In this document: piece by piece, positions 23,880-35,925 of the stretch
How the letters are laid out: each line of letters starts with the position of its first letter
Numbering within the stretch: the first letter of the stretch is position 1
From: Galeopsis tetrahit
Lineage: Eukaryota > Streptophyta > Magnoliopsida > Lamiales > Lamiaceae
Direction: 5' to 3'
DNA: 64,000 nucleotides
NCBI GenBank assembly: GCA_963675135.1
Contig: OY776120.1
Location: 14,660,001 to 14,724,000, forward strand
Notes under the pieces: model-generated
Seen by the model: the letters and a program-made list of their open reading frames with translations, nothing else
Told to the model about the DNA's origin: nothing
The model's database searches: none
Position numbers and translations under genes: made by a program

Positions 23880-25651
23880 TGATCTGATTGATATATATAC
23901 ATTTATAAACTATTTTCTCCAGTTTTATTATATTAAAAATTTATCAACAAGTTTCCTTATGAGAGAAACACCAATCCAGAACGATTCAATTTAATTAGAA
24001 AAAAAGCAACAAAAATTGAATACGTATAAAATAGAAAGATTCGATGTATTAGAAAATTGTGTTATTATAAGTAGAAAGTGAGGAATGAAGGAAAATTGGT
24101 GTGGCTATTGGTTACATAAATTAGATACTCTATGTCGTAGCGGATAATTATCACCAATCAAAGTTTTTTTTTTTTTTTAGTAGTAATAAACAATTTATTT
24201 TTTAAATTGATTTACGTGATGTGACTTTGTTAGGAGGGGGACCCACAACACATGCCCCCACCTAAGCCCATATTCTTTAAACAACACATGGGCCCACCCT
24301 GAGATGGGGACCATACTTTCACCTCATGTAGGAATAGGAATAGGGGTACATAGGGAAAAATAGGCCAAAGAAAAGGTGAAAGTGGGAATCTCTCTTTTGT
24401 GTTGTTTTTCCACAAAACAAAACATGCATACGCTATATTTGATATGCTTCACTATGAGAATATATATGCTACTTTTATATTGATTGAAACATAAAATTCA
24501 AGAATAAATGATAAATTAAAAATATTAAAATTCTTTTAAATTTATTAAAGCGATGAAGTAAAATAATTATATAAAAAAAATATAATGTCATACAAGATAA
24601 ATAAATAGAAAATTTGAAAGTATGTACGGTGAGAAACTCCATTTTGAAATATAAAAAATTAATGTAGAACCGATAAAAAATTAAAAAGTGATTTGAAATA
24701 GAATGATTATTAATCGTGGAAAATACATATATATAAAAAAAAAGGTTAGAAAAGAGAGCAAATAAATGTTGGTGTTGTTTAATAAATATATTTTTTTCAT
24801 CCGGTAAAAGCTAGTACTTATTAATTTTGTGCATTAAATTAAAAGAAATATGATAAAATATGTAGGTCAATAGATATATTAAATGTAATACAATATAATT
24901 GAAAGAGAAAATAATACTCCTGTAATAAAATGTAAAAGAGACTAGTTAGCTAAATAATGAATGTGTAGATTTTGTTAGGACTGAGGGAGAGTATTTTATA
25001 AATATTTCATTAGATAAATTAGATTTAATAGAACATATACTTAATTTTCGGTCTTGTGATTCACAAATTTTTTTTAAGTAATCCAAATCTGCGTTTATAA
25101 CTTGAATTTTTAGAAACTACTTTAATTAAGTATATTTCATTTATAAAATACTAGATTAGATTTTTTTTTAATATATCACATTAAACATTATCTTGAAATA
25201 TTATGCTAAAAATCCCGTGAAACATTAACCAATTGCAATTGGCACCCGCCCGGCTACTTCGTGCGGCGTGTGTAACAGACAATGACAGAGTGATGCTAAT
25301 TCCATGTGCAAAATCCAATACATGATATCATAAAGTACTAAATTTATTTAGTATGTGAATTTGTACAAGGACAAGTTTTTATAAACTAAAGAATCTGTGG
25401 ATCAGCTTCAACAAAGTGTTGCAACATTGCAGACATCATAGGTAAAAAGAGGCAACAAATGAAAGAAAATCAAATTTCAATTACTCATGAGATATAATAT
25501 AGCATGTGTGACGGATCCAACGAACAAAAATAATTTCAACATGGTCCACCCTTACTTATTCTGACCCGTATTGTTTAGATCATTCAACTTCGTGTTCCAC
25601 AATGAAACGGGATAGAGTAGAGTATCACGCTAGCACCCTATTGAATACTAT
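23880..25651. other. Intergenic DNA
   Basis: No gene seen. A less AT-rich patch at 24230-24415 contains an open frame of 61 codons on the minus strand without any recognisable motif. The rest is AT-rich. Confidence 0.55.
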
Positions 25652-25660
25652 CAAATATTT

Positions 25661-27075
25661 GGGAAACTCTTAAATGCGTGCATCAAATTAAAATTGGTGC
25701 ACTTTTTTTGTAACTGCCTTCTTTCTTCTCCTCTTCTTTTCTTTTTCTCCTTTCTTTCTCTTTCTATGTAATCTTTTTTTTTTTTTACCGATTTCTCATC
25801 TCCCCTCCTTTCTTCTTCTTCTCCTTTCTCTCTCTACTTGTAATCGTTTTTTTTTTTACTGCCTTCTTTTCTCTCTCTTCTTATTCTCTTTTCTTTCTCT
25901 CTCCCACATCTGTAAAAAAAAAATTGCTTTCTTTTTCCACTTCTTCTCCGTAACCACATCTTCTTTCCTTTAATTAATTTCTGGTGGTTCATATGTAATT
26001 CTCATTATTCAAAAAATGGTAGATATTTTAATTGAAAACTGGTACATATTTTAATTGAAAACTGTAATTACTTATTATTGAAAAGTGGTATATATTTTAT
26101 TGATTTTATTGAAAAGTGGTAGATATTTTAAAAGTGTAATTTTTATTATTGAAAAGTGGTAGATTTTGTTATTGAAAAGTGTAAATCTTATTATTGAAAA
26201 GTGGTAGATGTTTTAACTAAAAATGTAATTTTTATTATTGAATAGTGGTAAATATTTTAACTTAAAAGTGTAATTCTTATTATTGAAAAGTGGTAGATTT
26301 AGTTACTAAAAATATTTTTAACTAAAAAGTGTAATTCTTATTATTGAAAAGTGGTAGATTTGGTTAGTGAAAAGTGTAATTCTTAAAATATAATTATTAT
26401 TGAAAGATGGTCACAGGTTTTTGTATAATTAAAATATAATTATTAAAAAAAAATATTTAGTTACAAATTTTAGTTATTTGGTAGATATTTTTCAACTAAG
26501 TGTAATTCTTATTATTGAAAAGTGGTAGATTAATTCTTATTATTGAAAAGTGGTAATTCTTATTATTGAAAAGTGGTATATTAATTCTTATTATTGAAAA
26601 GTGGTAGATATTTTATAGTGTTAAAATATAATTATTATTGAAAGATGGTCACGAGTTTTTGTAGAATTAAAATATAATTATTAAAAAAATATTTAGTTAC
26701 AAATTTTAGTTATTAAAAAAATATTTAATTACAAATTTTAGTGTTAAAATATAATTATTATTGAAAGGTGATTACAGTTTTTGTAGAATTAAATTATAAT
26801 TATTAAAAAAAAAATTTAGTTACAAATTTTAGTTATTAAAAAAAATTAATTGTAAATTTTAGTGTTAAAATATAATTATTAAAAAAATTAATTACAAGAA
26901 ATTTAAAGAAAAATGGTCGATGCAGGATTCAAACTTGTGATCTTATAGATAGTTTAAGATGATGTAACCACTTGGACAGCAGTTACTTTAATTCAAATTT
27001 TTAGTTTAAACGATATTTATTAATTTGATATGTGCATTAGTGTGCACGTGCACACTATGCACATGAGACCCACTC
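25661..27075. mobile_element. Mutator-like non-autonomous element (1,415 bp)
   Basis: It is flanked by an exact 9-bp duplication CAAATATTT (25652-25660 and 27076-27084). The ends are GGGAAACTCTTAAATGCGTGC and, in reverse complement, GAGTGGGTCTCATGTGCATAG, an imperfect terminal repeat rich in GTGCA. Inside are a CT-rich tract (25700-25960), then more than a dozen copies of TTATTATTGAAAAGTGGTAG-like units (26030-26640) and diverged ATATAATTATTAAAAA units (26640-26890). A tRNA-like segment lies near the right end. No transposase is encoded. Its AAAAGTG-type modules recall the smaller foldback MITEs at 21318 and 23648. Confidence 0.7.
26914..26987 (-). other. tRNA-like (Pol III A/B box) segment, degenerate
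   Basis: On the minus strand, TGTCCAAGTGGTTA fits a tRNA A box and GTTTGAATCC fits a B box. About 44 bases separate their starts, as in a real tRNA. The segment then ends ...TCGACCA. The acceptor arms do not pair well, so it is not called a functional tRNA. It is more likely a tRNA pseudogene or the head of a tRNA-derived SINE trapped in the element. Confidence 0.45.
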
Positions 27076-27088
27076 CAAATATTTTATA

Positions 27089-27318
27089 CTCCCTCCGTCC
27101 GCCTATAAGTTTCCCGCTACTTTTTGGCACATAGATTAAAAAAAATGATTAAATAATAGATATAGTACAAGTGATGTGATTGGAAGAAGGAGAGAGATAG
27201 AGAGAAAAAATAAAATATAAAGTGAAGTGTAAGAAAAAGTACTTACTAAAAAGGGTATGAAAAGTTTATAGACGGACAAAAATGGTAAAATGAAAAACTT
27301 ATAGGCGGACGGAGGGAG
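27089..27318. mobile_element. Stowaway MITE (230 bp)
   Basis: It is bounded by TA on both sides, with terminal inverted repeats beginning CTCCCTCCGTCCGCCTATAA. The repeats pair closely for about 25 bp with the reversed right end (...TTATAGGCGGACGGAGGGAG). It lies only 13 bp past the end of the Mutator-like element. Confidence 0.85.
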
Positions 27319-27320
27319 TA

Positions 27321-28900
27321 CTTCGTATATAAAATACTTTAAAGCCCAACAAGACAACATATTTAACTAAAATACTTTAAGTATAAAAAGTTATTCAATT
27401 AATAAATTAATTATAAAGAACAGTAACTTAAAAATATGATACTTCATTAATTTTCAATCCCAAGTTTACAATTCGATTTTTGTCATCTTTCTTGTTCCAC
27501 TAAAAAATAATTAGTGAGTCTCTTTTGAAAATGAATTTCATTGTGAGAAATTCAACAATAATAGTATAATAATATCACATTACATACTTTTACACATTTA
27601 ATTTAATATAAAGTAAAATTTAACTCATACTCAAACTTTCAAAATAAACACACACTATCAATATTCATCAAAATAAAAATTGGTACATTTTACCCCCCCA
27701 AAAAAAAAAACTCAAATATTAATAAACAATTTTCGGTTTAATCCCACAATAAATAGATAATAGATATGGAGGAAGTACAACTAATGCTTACTGTAATATT
27801 TTTCAGCACAAAATGGCGAAAGCGACAAAAAGGCTATTAGAAAGTGTGGGTGCTAATTCGAACAGTTTGTTTTGTTCCTATTAGCCCAACAAACTAGTAC
27901 TAAATTGCCATCTCGTGAAACCACCTAAATCTCTTTAATTTACTGCTCATCATTACATCATTAATTTTTCAGTAGATTAGGATTTAGACAGTTAATTAAT
28001 CGTACTTATTTTATCTAATGGTCAAGTCTTATGAAGTTATGATGCTAGTTATAAATTATAGTAATAATTACATTCATTTATCAATTTGGTAAGAAGACTA
28101 AATTAATCATAGTTACTATCCAAGTTTATGTGACAAATGATCAGTAATCATGTAAAGTCTAGTTTCAATTAAGTTAACGGGAATTCTTTAATCTAAAGTA
28201 ACGATCCATTTTAGCTCATAAAGTAGAGTATCATTTTACAACGCTATTTAATTTCAAGAATCATTCTTTTTATGATCATCAACGTTGGAGTACTACTTTA
28301 TATTCTAGTAGTCTAGTACAAAGTGTCACGAAGTTTACCGTAAAATTAAACGGAAAATTTATCTTTCATATATATATGGGCTCATATTTGAAACATAATA
28401 TTCTAGCTAATGAGTATCACATCTCATAATTTTTTGTGTTGGAAGATGCATGAAATTAAGCCCATTTTGAGCCTTGAGGAAACCAATACAGTATACCAAT
28501 TCATGCAATTTTTGTTTCATAAGAAGTGTCACCGAATTCATGCAGCCAATAGCAAAAAATAGAAAAAGGGAAATTAAAGATTAGTAAAAAGGTACTGTAA
28601 TATTTAACTGCAACAACTACATAGCTGAAAAGACGTTTTTACCCATAATGAATGCAGAATTTTCCATCCTAGATGCAACTACATTTTCACAATTGTTTAG
28701 CAATTCCAATTTCCAGCATTACACAAATTTCCCAGAATGGATTTGTTGCAACCCCACTGTAGAAAACACAGATCTTGTAATGGCAATACAAAGTTGAATT
28801 TATTCCTGCAATCATCTTTTTCTTCCCCCCATCCCACCCGTCTCTCTGTCTTCAATGAGGATAGAGAGAGAGAGAGAGAAAATGTCCCTTAATTTAACTA
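27321..28900. other. Intergenic DNA downstream of the HD-Zip gene
   Basis: No gene seen. The right end, close to the gene's stop codon, should hold its 3' untranslated region (minus strand). This includes a CT repeat on the transcribed strand, seen as AGAGAG at 28863-28879 on the plus strand. Confidence 0.55.
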
Positions 28901-28946
28901 TACAAAATTGCCATGGGTGGATATTATTTTGACATGATGAAGATTC

Positions 28947-29944
28947 TTAGTTTAAATTCCAGTCGTCGGAGCAGTACCAGTGAAGAGTGGGAGCTTGTTC
29001 ATCGGAGAACAAATTGGTGCAGGATTCTTCACCTAGGAAATTATGCTCCTCAATCTTCACAAACTGGAAATTCACATCCATGGTCATGGACGACGAATTC
29101 GAACCCAAGAATTGATGCCCCAAAATCCCCGCCGCCGCAGCCGGACTGTTATTGTTATCTTCATTCAGAATCGCGCTTGAATCGCTATCGGAGGATCCGT
29201 CTTTAAAATCCCCAAAAACAGAGGCTACACCAGTAATTTCTTCTTCCACTTTGGGATGATCTTCAATCTCGATTTTCTCCGAAATCGACGGCTCTTCTTC
29301 TTTCACTGAAATCTTGCTATCATTCTGCACCTTCGATTTCATCTCACGAAGCTTTAAACAAGAAAAACACACGATTAATTAATTAAAAAGCAATGAAAAT
29401 GAGGAAGATCGATATAGATCTTGTTACCTCGTTGAGTAAAGATTCATTCTCTTTCTGAAGAGATCCGAATTTGAGTTTGAGAGCATCGTGATTGGCTTTG
29501 AGGACGCCGTAATCTCTCTCCAACTGCTTTGTCTTCCACCGTGCGCGGCGGTTCTGGAACCACACGGCCACCTGTCGCGGCTGCAACCCCAGTTCTTGGG
29601 CGAGTTTTACTTTTCTGTCAGGCTCAAGCTTATTTTCAACCTCGAAATTCTTCTCCAGAGCTTTGACTTGGTCAACGCTCAGCCTCCTTTTCTTCTCCGA
29701 AAGTTGACCGGATTCCTCCACACACCCTTCCTCCTCCAATCCCTCCAACATTGTCTGAAACTCCCGCGGGTACATGGACGACGAGTTGTGTTCATCTACA
29801 TCTATATACAATTGCAAAAAATAGTATTAGGGGTTATAGGGACAGGAAAACATGCAATGCTTTAATCTTTTACACAATTATGAAACCCATACCTGTGGAG
29901 GAGATTAAACCGGCCAAGGAATCACAAGGGTTGAGTCTCTTCAT
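28947..29944 (-). CDS. HD-Zip class I homeodomain-leucine zipper transcription factor (ATHB-6/ATHB-16-like)
   Basis: The product is a nuclear DNA-binding protein of 276 residues in three exons: 29893-29944, 29428-29801 and 28947-29351, with GT-AG introns. It begins MKRLNPCDSLAGLIS, the usual N-terminus of this clade. The homeodomain spans about residues 52-110 and includes LSEKKRRL, KLAQELGLQPRQVAVWFQNRRARWK. The leucine zipper follows at once, with leucines at 111, 118, 125, 132 and 139 in exact heptads and Met at 146. The acidic C-terminus ends with the clade's SDEQ-P-LHWY motif (NLFSDEQAPTLHWYCSDDW). Family knowledge: HD-Zip I factors dimerise and bind CAATNATTG pseudopalindromes, and ATHB-6-type members act in ABA and light-related growth responses; the role in this plant is inferred. 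The second intron lies inside the zipper region, and the frame is intact across both splice sites. Confidence 0.95.
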
Positions 29945-30020
29945 GTTTTACTAATAATACTAGATCAGATCTCTTTTAGATGGGTGTTTTAAAAAAATTA
30001 GCAGTTTTGGCAGAGAAATA

Positions 30021-30030
30021 CTTTTATAGT
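30021..30030 (-). promoter_or_regulatory. Likely TATA box of the HD-Zip gene
   Basis: The minus strand reads ACTATAAAAG about 80 bp upstream of the start codon, which would put the transcript start near 29995 and give a leader of about 50 bases. Further upstream (30180-30290) lies a pyrimidine/ATC-rich stretch with no defined site. Confidence 0.5.
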
Positions 30031-30970
30031 GAACAGAGAGTTCTGAGCAGAAAGGGTTGGTTGGTGAATCAATTGCTACAAGAAATGGAAGCCAAAATCT
30101 CGTGAAAACACACAATCCCAAGAAAAGGCACAGTTTTGTATGCTGTAATAATCATTGTGCAGCTTTTTCTCTTTCTTATGTACTCCATATTCCTCCTTTT
30201 TTATCACTTCCTCTACTTCTGAACCCATCAAAATCAAACTTTGATAATCAAAAAAACTGCAACTTTTTCTTTTTTTTACATGATGATGATGATTAATTCA
30301 TATGAAATGGGGTGAGGGTTGGTTGGGGGTGAGCAGATCAGTATCAGTACCAGCACAATTTTAGTGTCTTTAAATAAATCCAGATGGGTTCCTTATATGG
30401 TTAGAATCTGACTGGGGTTAAGGTGCATTTGGGAAAATGAAATGAATCCCAAATTCAAGCCAAATGCAAATTCATATGCCGGTATTTTTGACCGTTTTTG
30501 TAGGGTAAGTGCGGCGCGGCTTGTCTTGTCTTGGCTTCAGGACACGGCTTCGGTGGAGGATTTGGATGGTGTAAGCGGATCCTCAAACTCCTTTAATTTA
30601 CTATATTATCCTTAATTTAATTTGTTTTTAATTTCATCGAATTTCCAATTCATTTCAAAATACTAGTAGTATAATGGTGAGAAACAAGAAATTTGATTAA
30701 TTTACTATTTAAACTATATCATACTTTGATGGTGGATCCTATATCCACAAGGTAAATACAGTATGTATGTGTGTTGATAGTTAACGTGTCGTGCATGTTG
30801 GCGTTAAAATAATCAATTTTTCTCTAGTCTTAAAGAGCTGTAAATGTTGTGGATTTTTCACCTTTCATTTGCTCTCACCGACAATGATATGAAGCCCTCA
30901 CAATGAAAAAAAAATAAAAAAAGGTTATTTATGAACGAAAAGCACTATCCAAATCTTTAATCTAATATAT

Positions 30971-31213
30971 ACCCTTAGTCAGTTTATAAATTTTCTATTA
31001 TTCCACCTATAAAAATTTAATACCCTTTTCAACATATATCTTTTACTCCTAATTTTTTATTCTTTTATTTCACTTTATATTTATTTTTTCTCTCTTGTTG
31101 TATTTCTCTTTTCTTTCAATAATATCACTTATACTACCTTTATTAGTATTTAATTACATTTTTTAATTCATGTGTTAAAAAGTAATAAGAAACTTATAGA
31201 CTAATAGAGAGAG
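30971..31213. mobile_element. Decayed Stowaway-like MITE upstream of the HD-Zip gene
   Basis: The left end CCCTTAGTCAGTTTATAAAT and the reversed right end CTCTCTCTATTAGTCTATAA are imperfect inverted repeats with a TA at the right border. Size and internal TTCTCTCT/AAGTAATAAGAAACTTATA sequences match other Stowaway copies in the window. Confidence 0.45.
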
Positions 31214-31328
31214 TAATCAAAAGAATGGGTGGATCTAGGGGTAGGCTAAAACAAGTTAGACTTCTCCATAAAAAGTTCGGACATGATATATACAGTAATT
31301 GTTATGTCTAAGCCTTATCGATTGTATG

Positions 31329-32281
31329 CAAGGATGAAAATATCGTTATCGCAATAAATATCGCAACCTTAATTTTACGGATATATCGCTGGATATAACG
31401 ATATCGCAAAAAATTTGAAAAAATGACGAAAATCTTATTAAAATCTTTAACATGAAATTTTAGGGATTATTAAAACATACTATTATGAATGTATTCCATT
31501 CAAAAGTCAATAAAATTATATGTTTGAAACAAACATATAGATAATAAATTATATAAATATTGGCTGACGAAAACTTATTGACAATGGAGCATAATATAAA
31601 ATGATTTAATATACATGATGAAATACAATTAATATCAAAATGATTACCTGTGAGGTTCAAATATAGTAGGTGAAATGACATTTTTGTCCAAACAACATTG
31701 ATGAAATACAATTAAATACTGGCTGACGAAAACTAATTGACAATATAATACAATACAAAATTATTAAATATAAATGATAAAATACAATTAAAATGGATGA
31801 CATATGGGGTTCACATATATATAGTAGGTGAAATGACATATTTGACCAAACAACTTTCATACTAACCCATCACATTATAGTAATTTAGGATATAGTTATG
31901 CACCCGTAACTCATACGTTTAAAAAAATTAGTACTAAATATATGAGGTGGATTGAGAATATATTTTCTTGCACTATTGAAACTAAAATAAAATGTATACT
32001 TTTGTACATAAAAAATAAAATTTTAAAAAAGTTTGCAATTTTTTAAGATTTTGCGACATTGTGCGATATCGTGCGATATATTCGCGATATTTCTCGATTC
32101 CCGTCCAATTTTACACTACGGTTGAACGATATCGATATCGACATCGATATTTGACGATATTTTGCGATATATCCGCGATACTCGGGAAAAAATACATTAG
32201 ACCCCAATATTCATATCGCAATATCCAAATTTACGATATATTGCAATATATCTGCAATATTTTGCGATATTTTCATCCTTA
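31329..32281. mobile_element. hAT-like non-autonomous element (953 bp)
   Basis: It is flanked by an exact 8-bp duplication ATTGTATG (31321-31328 and 32282-32289), the size made by hAT transposases. The terminal repeats are CAAGGATGAAAATATCG and, in reverse complement, TAAGGATGAAAATATCG. Both ends carry many CGATAT/ATATCG subterminal words, densest at 32040-32280. The centre contains a tandem duplication of about 160 bp (31560-31715 and 31722-31860), which shares GGCTGACGAAAACT and TAGTAGGTGAAATGACAT. No transposase frame is present. Confidence 0.82.
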
Positions 32282-32489
32282 ATTGTATGTCATTTTAATA
32301 AAAGTGTGAGGCTTAGAAGTCTATTTCAAGTCTTTTTAAAACAATTTACATTTTGATCCTCAAATTTAAAAGTAATTATATTAGTATTATTTTATAAGAT
32401 TTAATCATTTTGTGTACTTCAACTTGTTACCGCCCCTAGTTAAACGACATCATATATTATATATACGGAAGATTTATGTATTATGTGTA

Positions 32490-32753
32490 CTCCCTCGTTT
32501 CTTATATAAGTTTACACTTGTTTTTTACATATAACTTAAAAAATATAGTATATAACGTGTAGTTCAGATAGAGAGATGTAGAAAGAAGAAACAGTAGAAA
32601 GAGGTAAAAAGAAAAATGTAGAGAAAAATTGGAATGCAAAAAAGGTATAGAGAGATTGATAATGGATCAGATTTTTTCAAATAAGAAAATATAAATTTTG
32701 TATTGAGACAAACTAAAATGGAAAGTGTAAACCTTTCAAAGGGGTGGAGGGAG
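32490..32753. mobile_element. Stowaway-type MITE, diverged
   Basis: It begins CTCCCTCGTTTCTTATATAAG after TA and ends GGGGTGGAGGGAG. The right-hand TA is altered to AA. Inverted similarity at both ends and the internal AGAGAGAT-type sequence fit the family. Confidence 0.6.
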
Positions 32754-35278
32754 AATTATATATGTTTATTGTATTCATGTATAATCTATCATTATTATTA
32801 TATATTTATGCATGAGAAGAATTTATGTGAAATATTGCACATGCAATGTCCTTCTGTATAGAGAATGAGTAGTAAAACTTGTGGGTTGAATTTTGGATTG
32901 AAATCGGACTGAATGGATCTTCTTACAAAATTTGCGAAGGCAAAAGATATATTAAACACACATTTGCACTTCAAAGTAACACAAACTTGGGAGCGATTTT
33001 TCCGGTTTGCCTTGAGCGAATTTTTTATTAGATATGTTTGAGACACTTTCAACTGAGTTCGACCCACAATTTTTTCTATCACTTTACTAATTTGTGCTAA
33101 TATTGCACGTGCAATATATGTTATATATACATTTTTATCCTTATGTATTATATATTATATATAAAGATAGTAAAATTGGTTATCTTGTTGGGCTTTAAAG
33201 ATCTTTGAAAAAACTCAAGTTAATTTATTAAAGTAATTAAACTGACTCTTAAAAAAGTTTGAATCTAACTCATTTAAATGAACTGAACTCGATTCTTGTT
33301 TTACTAGACGGAATTGTAAATTCGTGTCGGGTAGGCTGAACAGATCTCACCTCCACATCTCTTGGGAGAGCACACTTCATAAGTTGAAAAATGCAGCAAC
33401 AAGAAAATGAATATTGAAATCTTAATTACTTGGTCAGAAAAGAAAGATTAATAGTGTAATGATGAAAGGCTTCATAAGTTCCTGGATGGTTGTAATTGTC
33501 ACAAAAAAAAAAAAAAAAAGAAGCCAAAGTGGCCAATGCATAAAATTGATGTGGTCCATTTTTTTACTTTGAAAAATATTGGACCATCCTTTATACTAAC
33601 AATCTTTGTAACGTTGTCACCATCAGATTAAGAGCACTACGTAAAGTTTATGGCAAAAAGTTTAGTTTTCTTGCTTCGAAGGGTGTAACACATATATATT
33701 GCACCCTATGAATAAAAGTAAGCACACACTACAAGGTTGTCTTTAGATATATTGATCATTACGAGATTCATACTCTGAGTTTTTTAAATATTATCGAGCA
33801 ATCTTCAAAGAATTAAATTGGAATGGATGCCTTTTGTCAGTTGTGAGAAAGTGAGGAGATAAATGTAAACTTTATTAATGAATGTGCGACCCTGATCTTC
33901 AATTTTGGAGTGAGACGAATACTCTGAAAAAAAAAAAAAAAGACTAAAAACTAAAACTAAAAAATTCCAAATGATCAATTTATCAATTAGCCACCGTATG
34001 AGCAGCATCGTTGACCCAAACAACCACACCAATGAAGAAAATTATTGTAAATCGGTATTGTTTTCAAATCTGTTCCGGAAAAGAGAGGGGTAGTGGCGGC
34101 AGTCGACCTTGCGACTAGTAGAGGTGGCCGAGGGCTAGAGGAGACGGTAGCCTAGTATCACAATCGTGCAGTCATGGGAAAATGGGGAGACGGTAGCGAC
34201 GAATTTGGGGAGGGAGGAAGGATGCGACAAATTGTAGATGAAAATTTTGAATGATAAGTCAATTTCAATAGCAACGGTAAAATTGTGATCATATCATGAA
34301 AATATTGAAATAATTTTATTTAAGGTTTATTGAGCGAACAATTTAATATGAGTTGATCGACGAAATTTGTTCTCGAGACGGGAGAGAGTTTCTTATTTTA
34401 TCTCGGGATGTGAATGTCTTAACATTTGTAAACCTAGCATCATTATTTTTCATATATACAACCATTTATATATAACTTAACATGTTATAGGCTAAAAAGT
34501 ATTTCTTCACGTTTTATTTTAGCTTTGAATATACGAAGTATGTTAAGCCTCATGTATGTCTCCCATATACAACTATAAAGATGATAAAAATCAATGTTAC
34601 ACAAGAATGGTAAAAAAATAAGTATATATTAAAATGTTAAAACTTGGGGGGCCATGAGATGATTAATTGACATTAGTCTAGCTATAATGTGTGCTTCGTC
34701 TGATAACAAGAACTGCATCCAATACATGTGACACTAGTGATGCTTTATTACACCAAAATTGACATACATGACAGACTAATTTTGAAACCCTTTCTTATTA
34801 TAATCTTCTATCTAGTTTTATTTATTTGTAAATGCTTATACATGGGTCTCTGAGTAGCTTTAGGCGCATTTAAAGTTGTGCAAGAAGGATCATGCTGAAA
34901 CATTTTATTTAAATTAATTTTATTTGAAAATATATAATCATATTTAATATAATATATATATATATATATATATATAGTTGTTTGGTTTTGTGTTGTTATT
35001 CGACTCAAGCAGTTTGAGTACTTCAAGTTCGAACTCAATACAAGCATTGTCAAGCTGTGCACAAGCTCGCTAGATTGTAAAAAAACGAGCTAAAAACAAA
35101 GGAACTCGCTCCATCAACTTAGTTACAAGTTACGTACACTTGCACACCGGTTGCACCGTACAATAGTGTTGCCCAATGGTTCGGGTTCCAAAATAATGAA
35201 ATTGGAATCGAACCGGGCAAATGTGTTACACGATTTCGGTTCTAGCTGGTTATTTTTTATTATTATTTATAATTAATA

Positions 35279-35566
35279 CTCCTCTGTTCCATACTTGATG
35301 ACCCATTTTACCATTTTGGGTGTCTCTTACTTGATTACACGTTACTTAAAATAGCAAAAACACTTTTAAACAATCTTCCTAAAACATCACAATATTACAA
35401 CAAATGCTATTACTTTATTACACAAAAAAGTTACTTTATGAGTACTATTTATAAAGTTGAAAAGTCTTTACTACCCACATTTTATCTTACACAATACTAA
35501 TAAACAATTCATTCATTAAAACCCGTGCTCAATTGATTTGGGTCATCAAGTATGGGATGGAGGGAG
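35279..35566. mobile_element. Stowaway-type MITE (288 bp)
   Basis: It is bounded by TA at 35277-35278 and 35567-35568. The left terminal repeat CTCCTCTGTTCCATACTTGA pairs with the reversed right end CTCCCTCCATCCCATACTTGA, and the pairing continues through TGACCCA. Confidence 0.8.
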
Positions 35567-35769
35567 TACAATTTGTAGAAAAAAATATGTGGTTTGGATG
35601 GGAATGACTCTTTATATATATACACGAAAACGTCGATTTGAATCGGAGAACATGTGACTCCATTTTTTAGAAGAGAAACTAAAACCACGCCGTATGATAC
35701 ACGAGTTTGGTTCTGGTTCCAAACTAGAACCAGAAACTGGTTGGACAAGTCTACACTGCATTTTCTTTT

Positions 35770-35925
35770 TTAATTTGTAATACCATATCATTTATCAAGT
35801 AATACCACAACATTTTATACGCATTAGCACACTGAATTGTGTGAAAAATGTTGTGATATTACTTTATAAGTTTAGCGATATTACTTTATAAGTTATTTGA
35901 TATTACAAATTACAATAAATTACAT
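35770..35925. repeat. Imperfect foldback sequence
   Basis: The arm TTAATTTGTAATACC...CACAACATTTT (35770-35815) is repeated in inverted form at 35847-35920 (AATGTTGTGATATTAC...TATTACAAATTA). The right arm contains an internal duplication of GATATTACTTTATAAGTT. It may be the core of a larger element bounded by GTACAC/GTGCGTAC-rich ends (about 35130 and 35955), but no target duplication was found. Confidence 0.5.

Noticed and set aside
26914..26987. A functional tRNA gene
   Set aside because: A and B boxes are present, but the acceptor stem does not pair, so only a tRNA-like remnant is claimed.
29488..29865. Plus-strand frame of 125 codons opposite the HD-Zip gene
   Set aside because: It is antisense to the homeodomain exon and crosses an intron; it is a shadow of the real gene.
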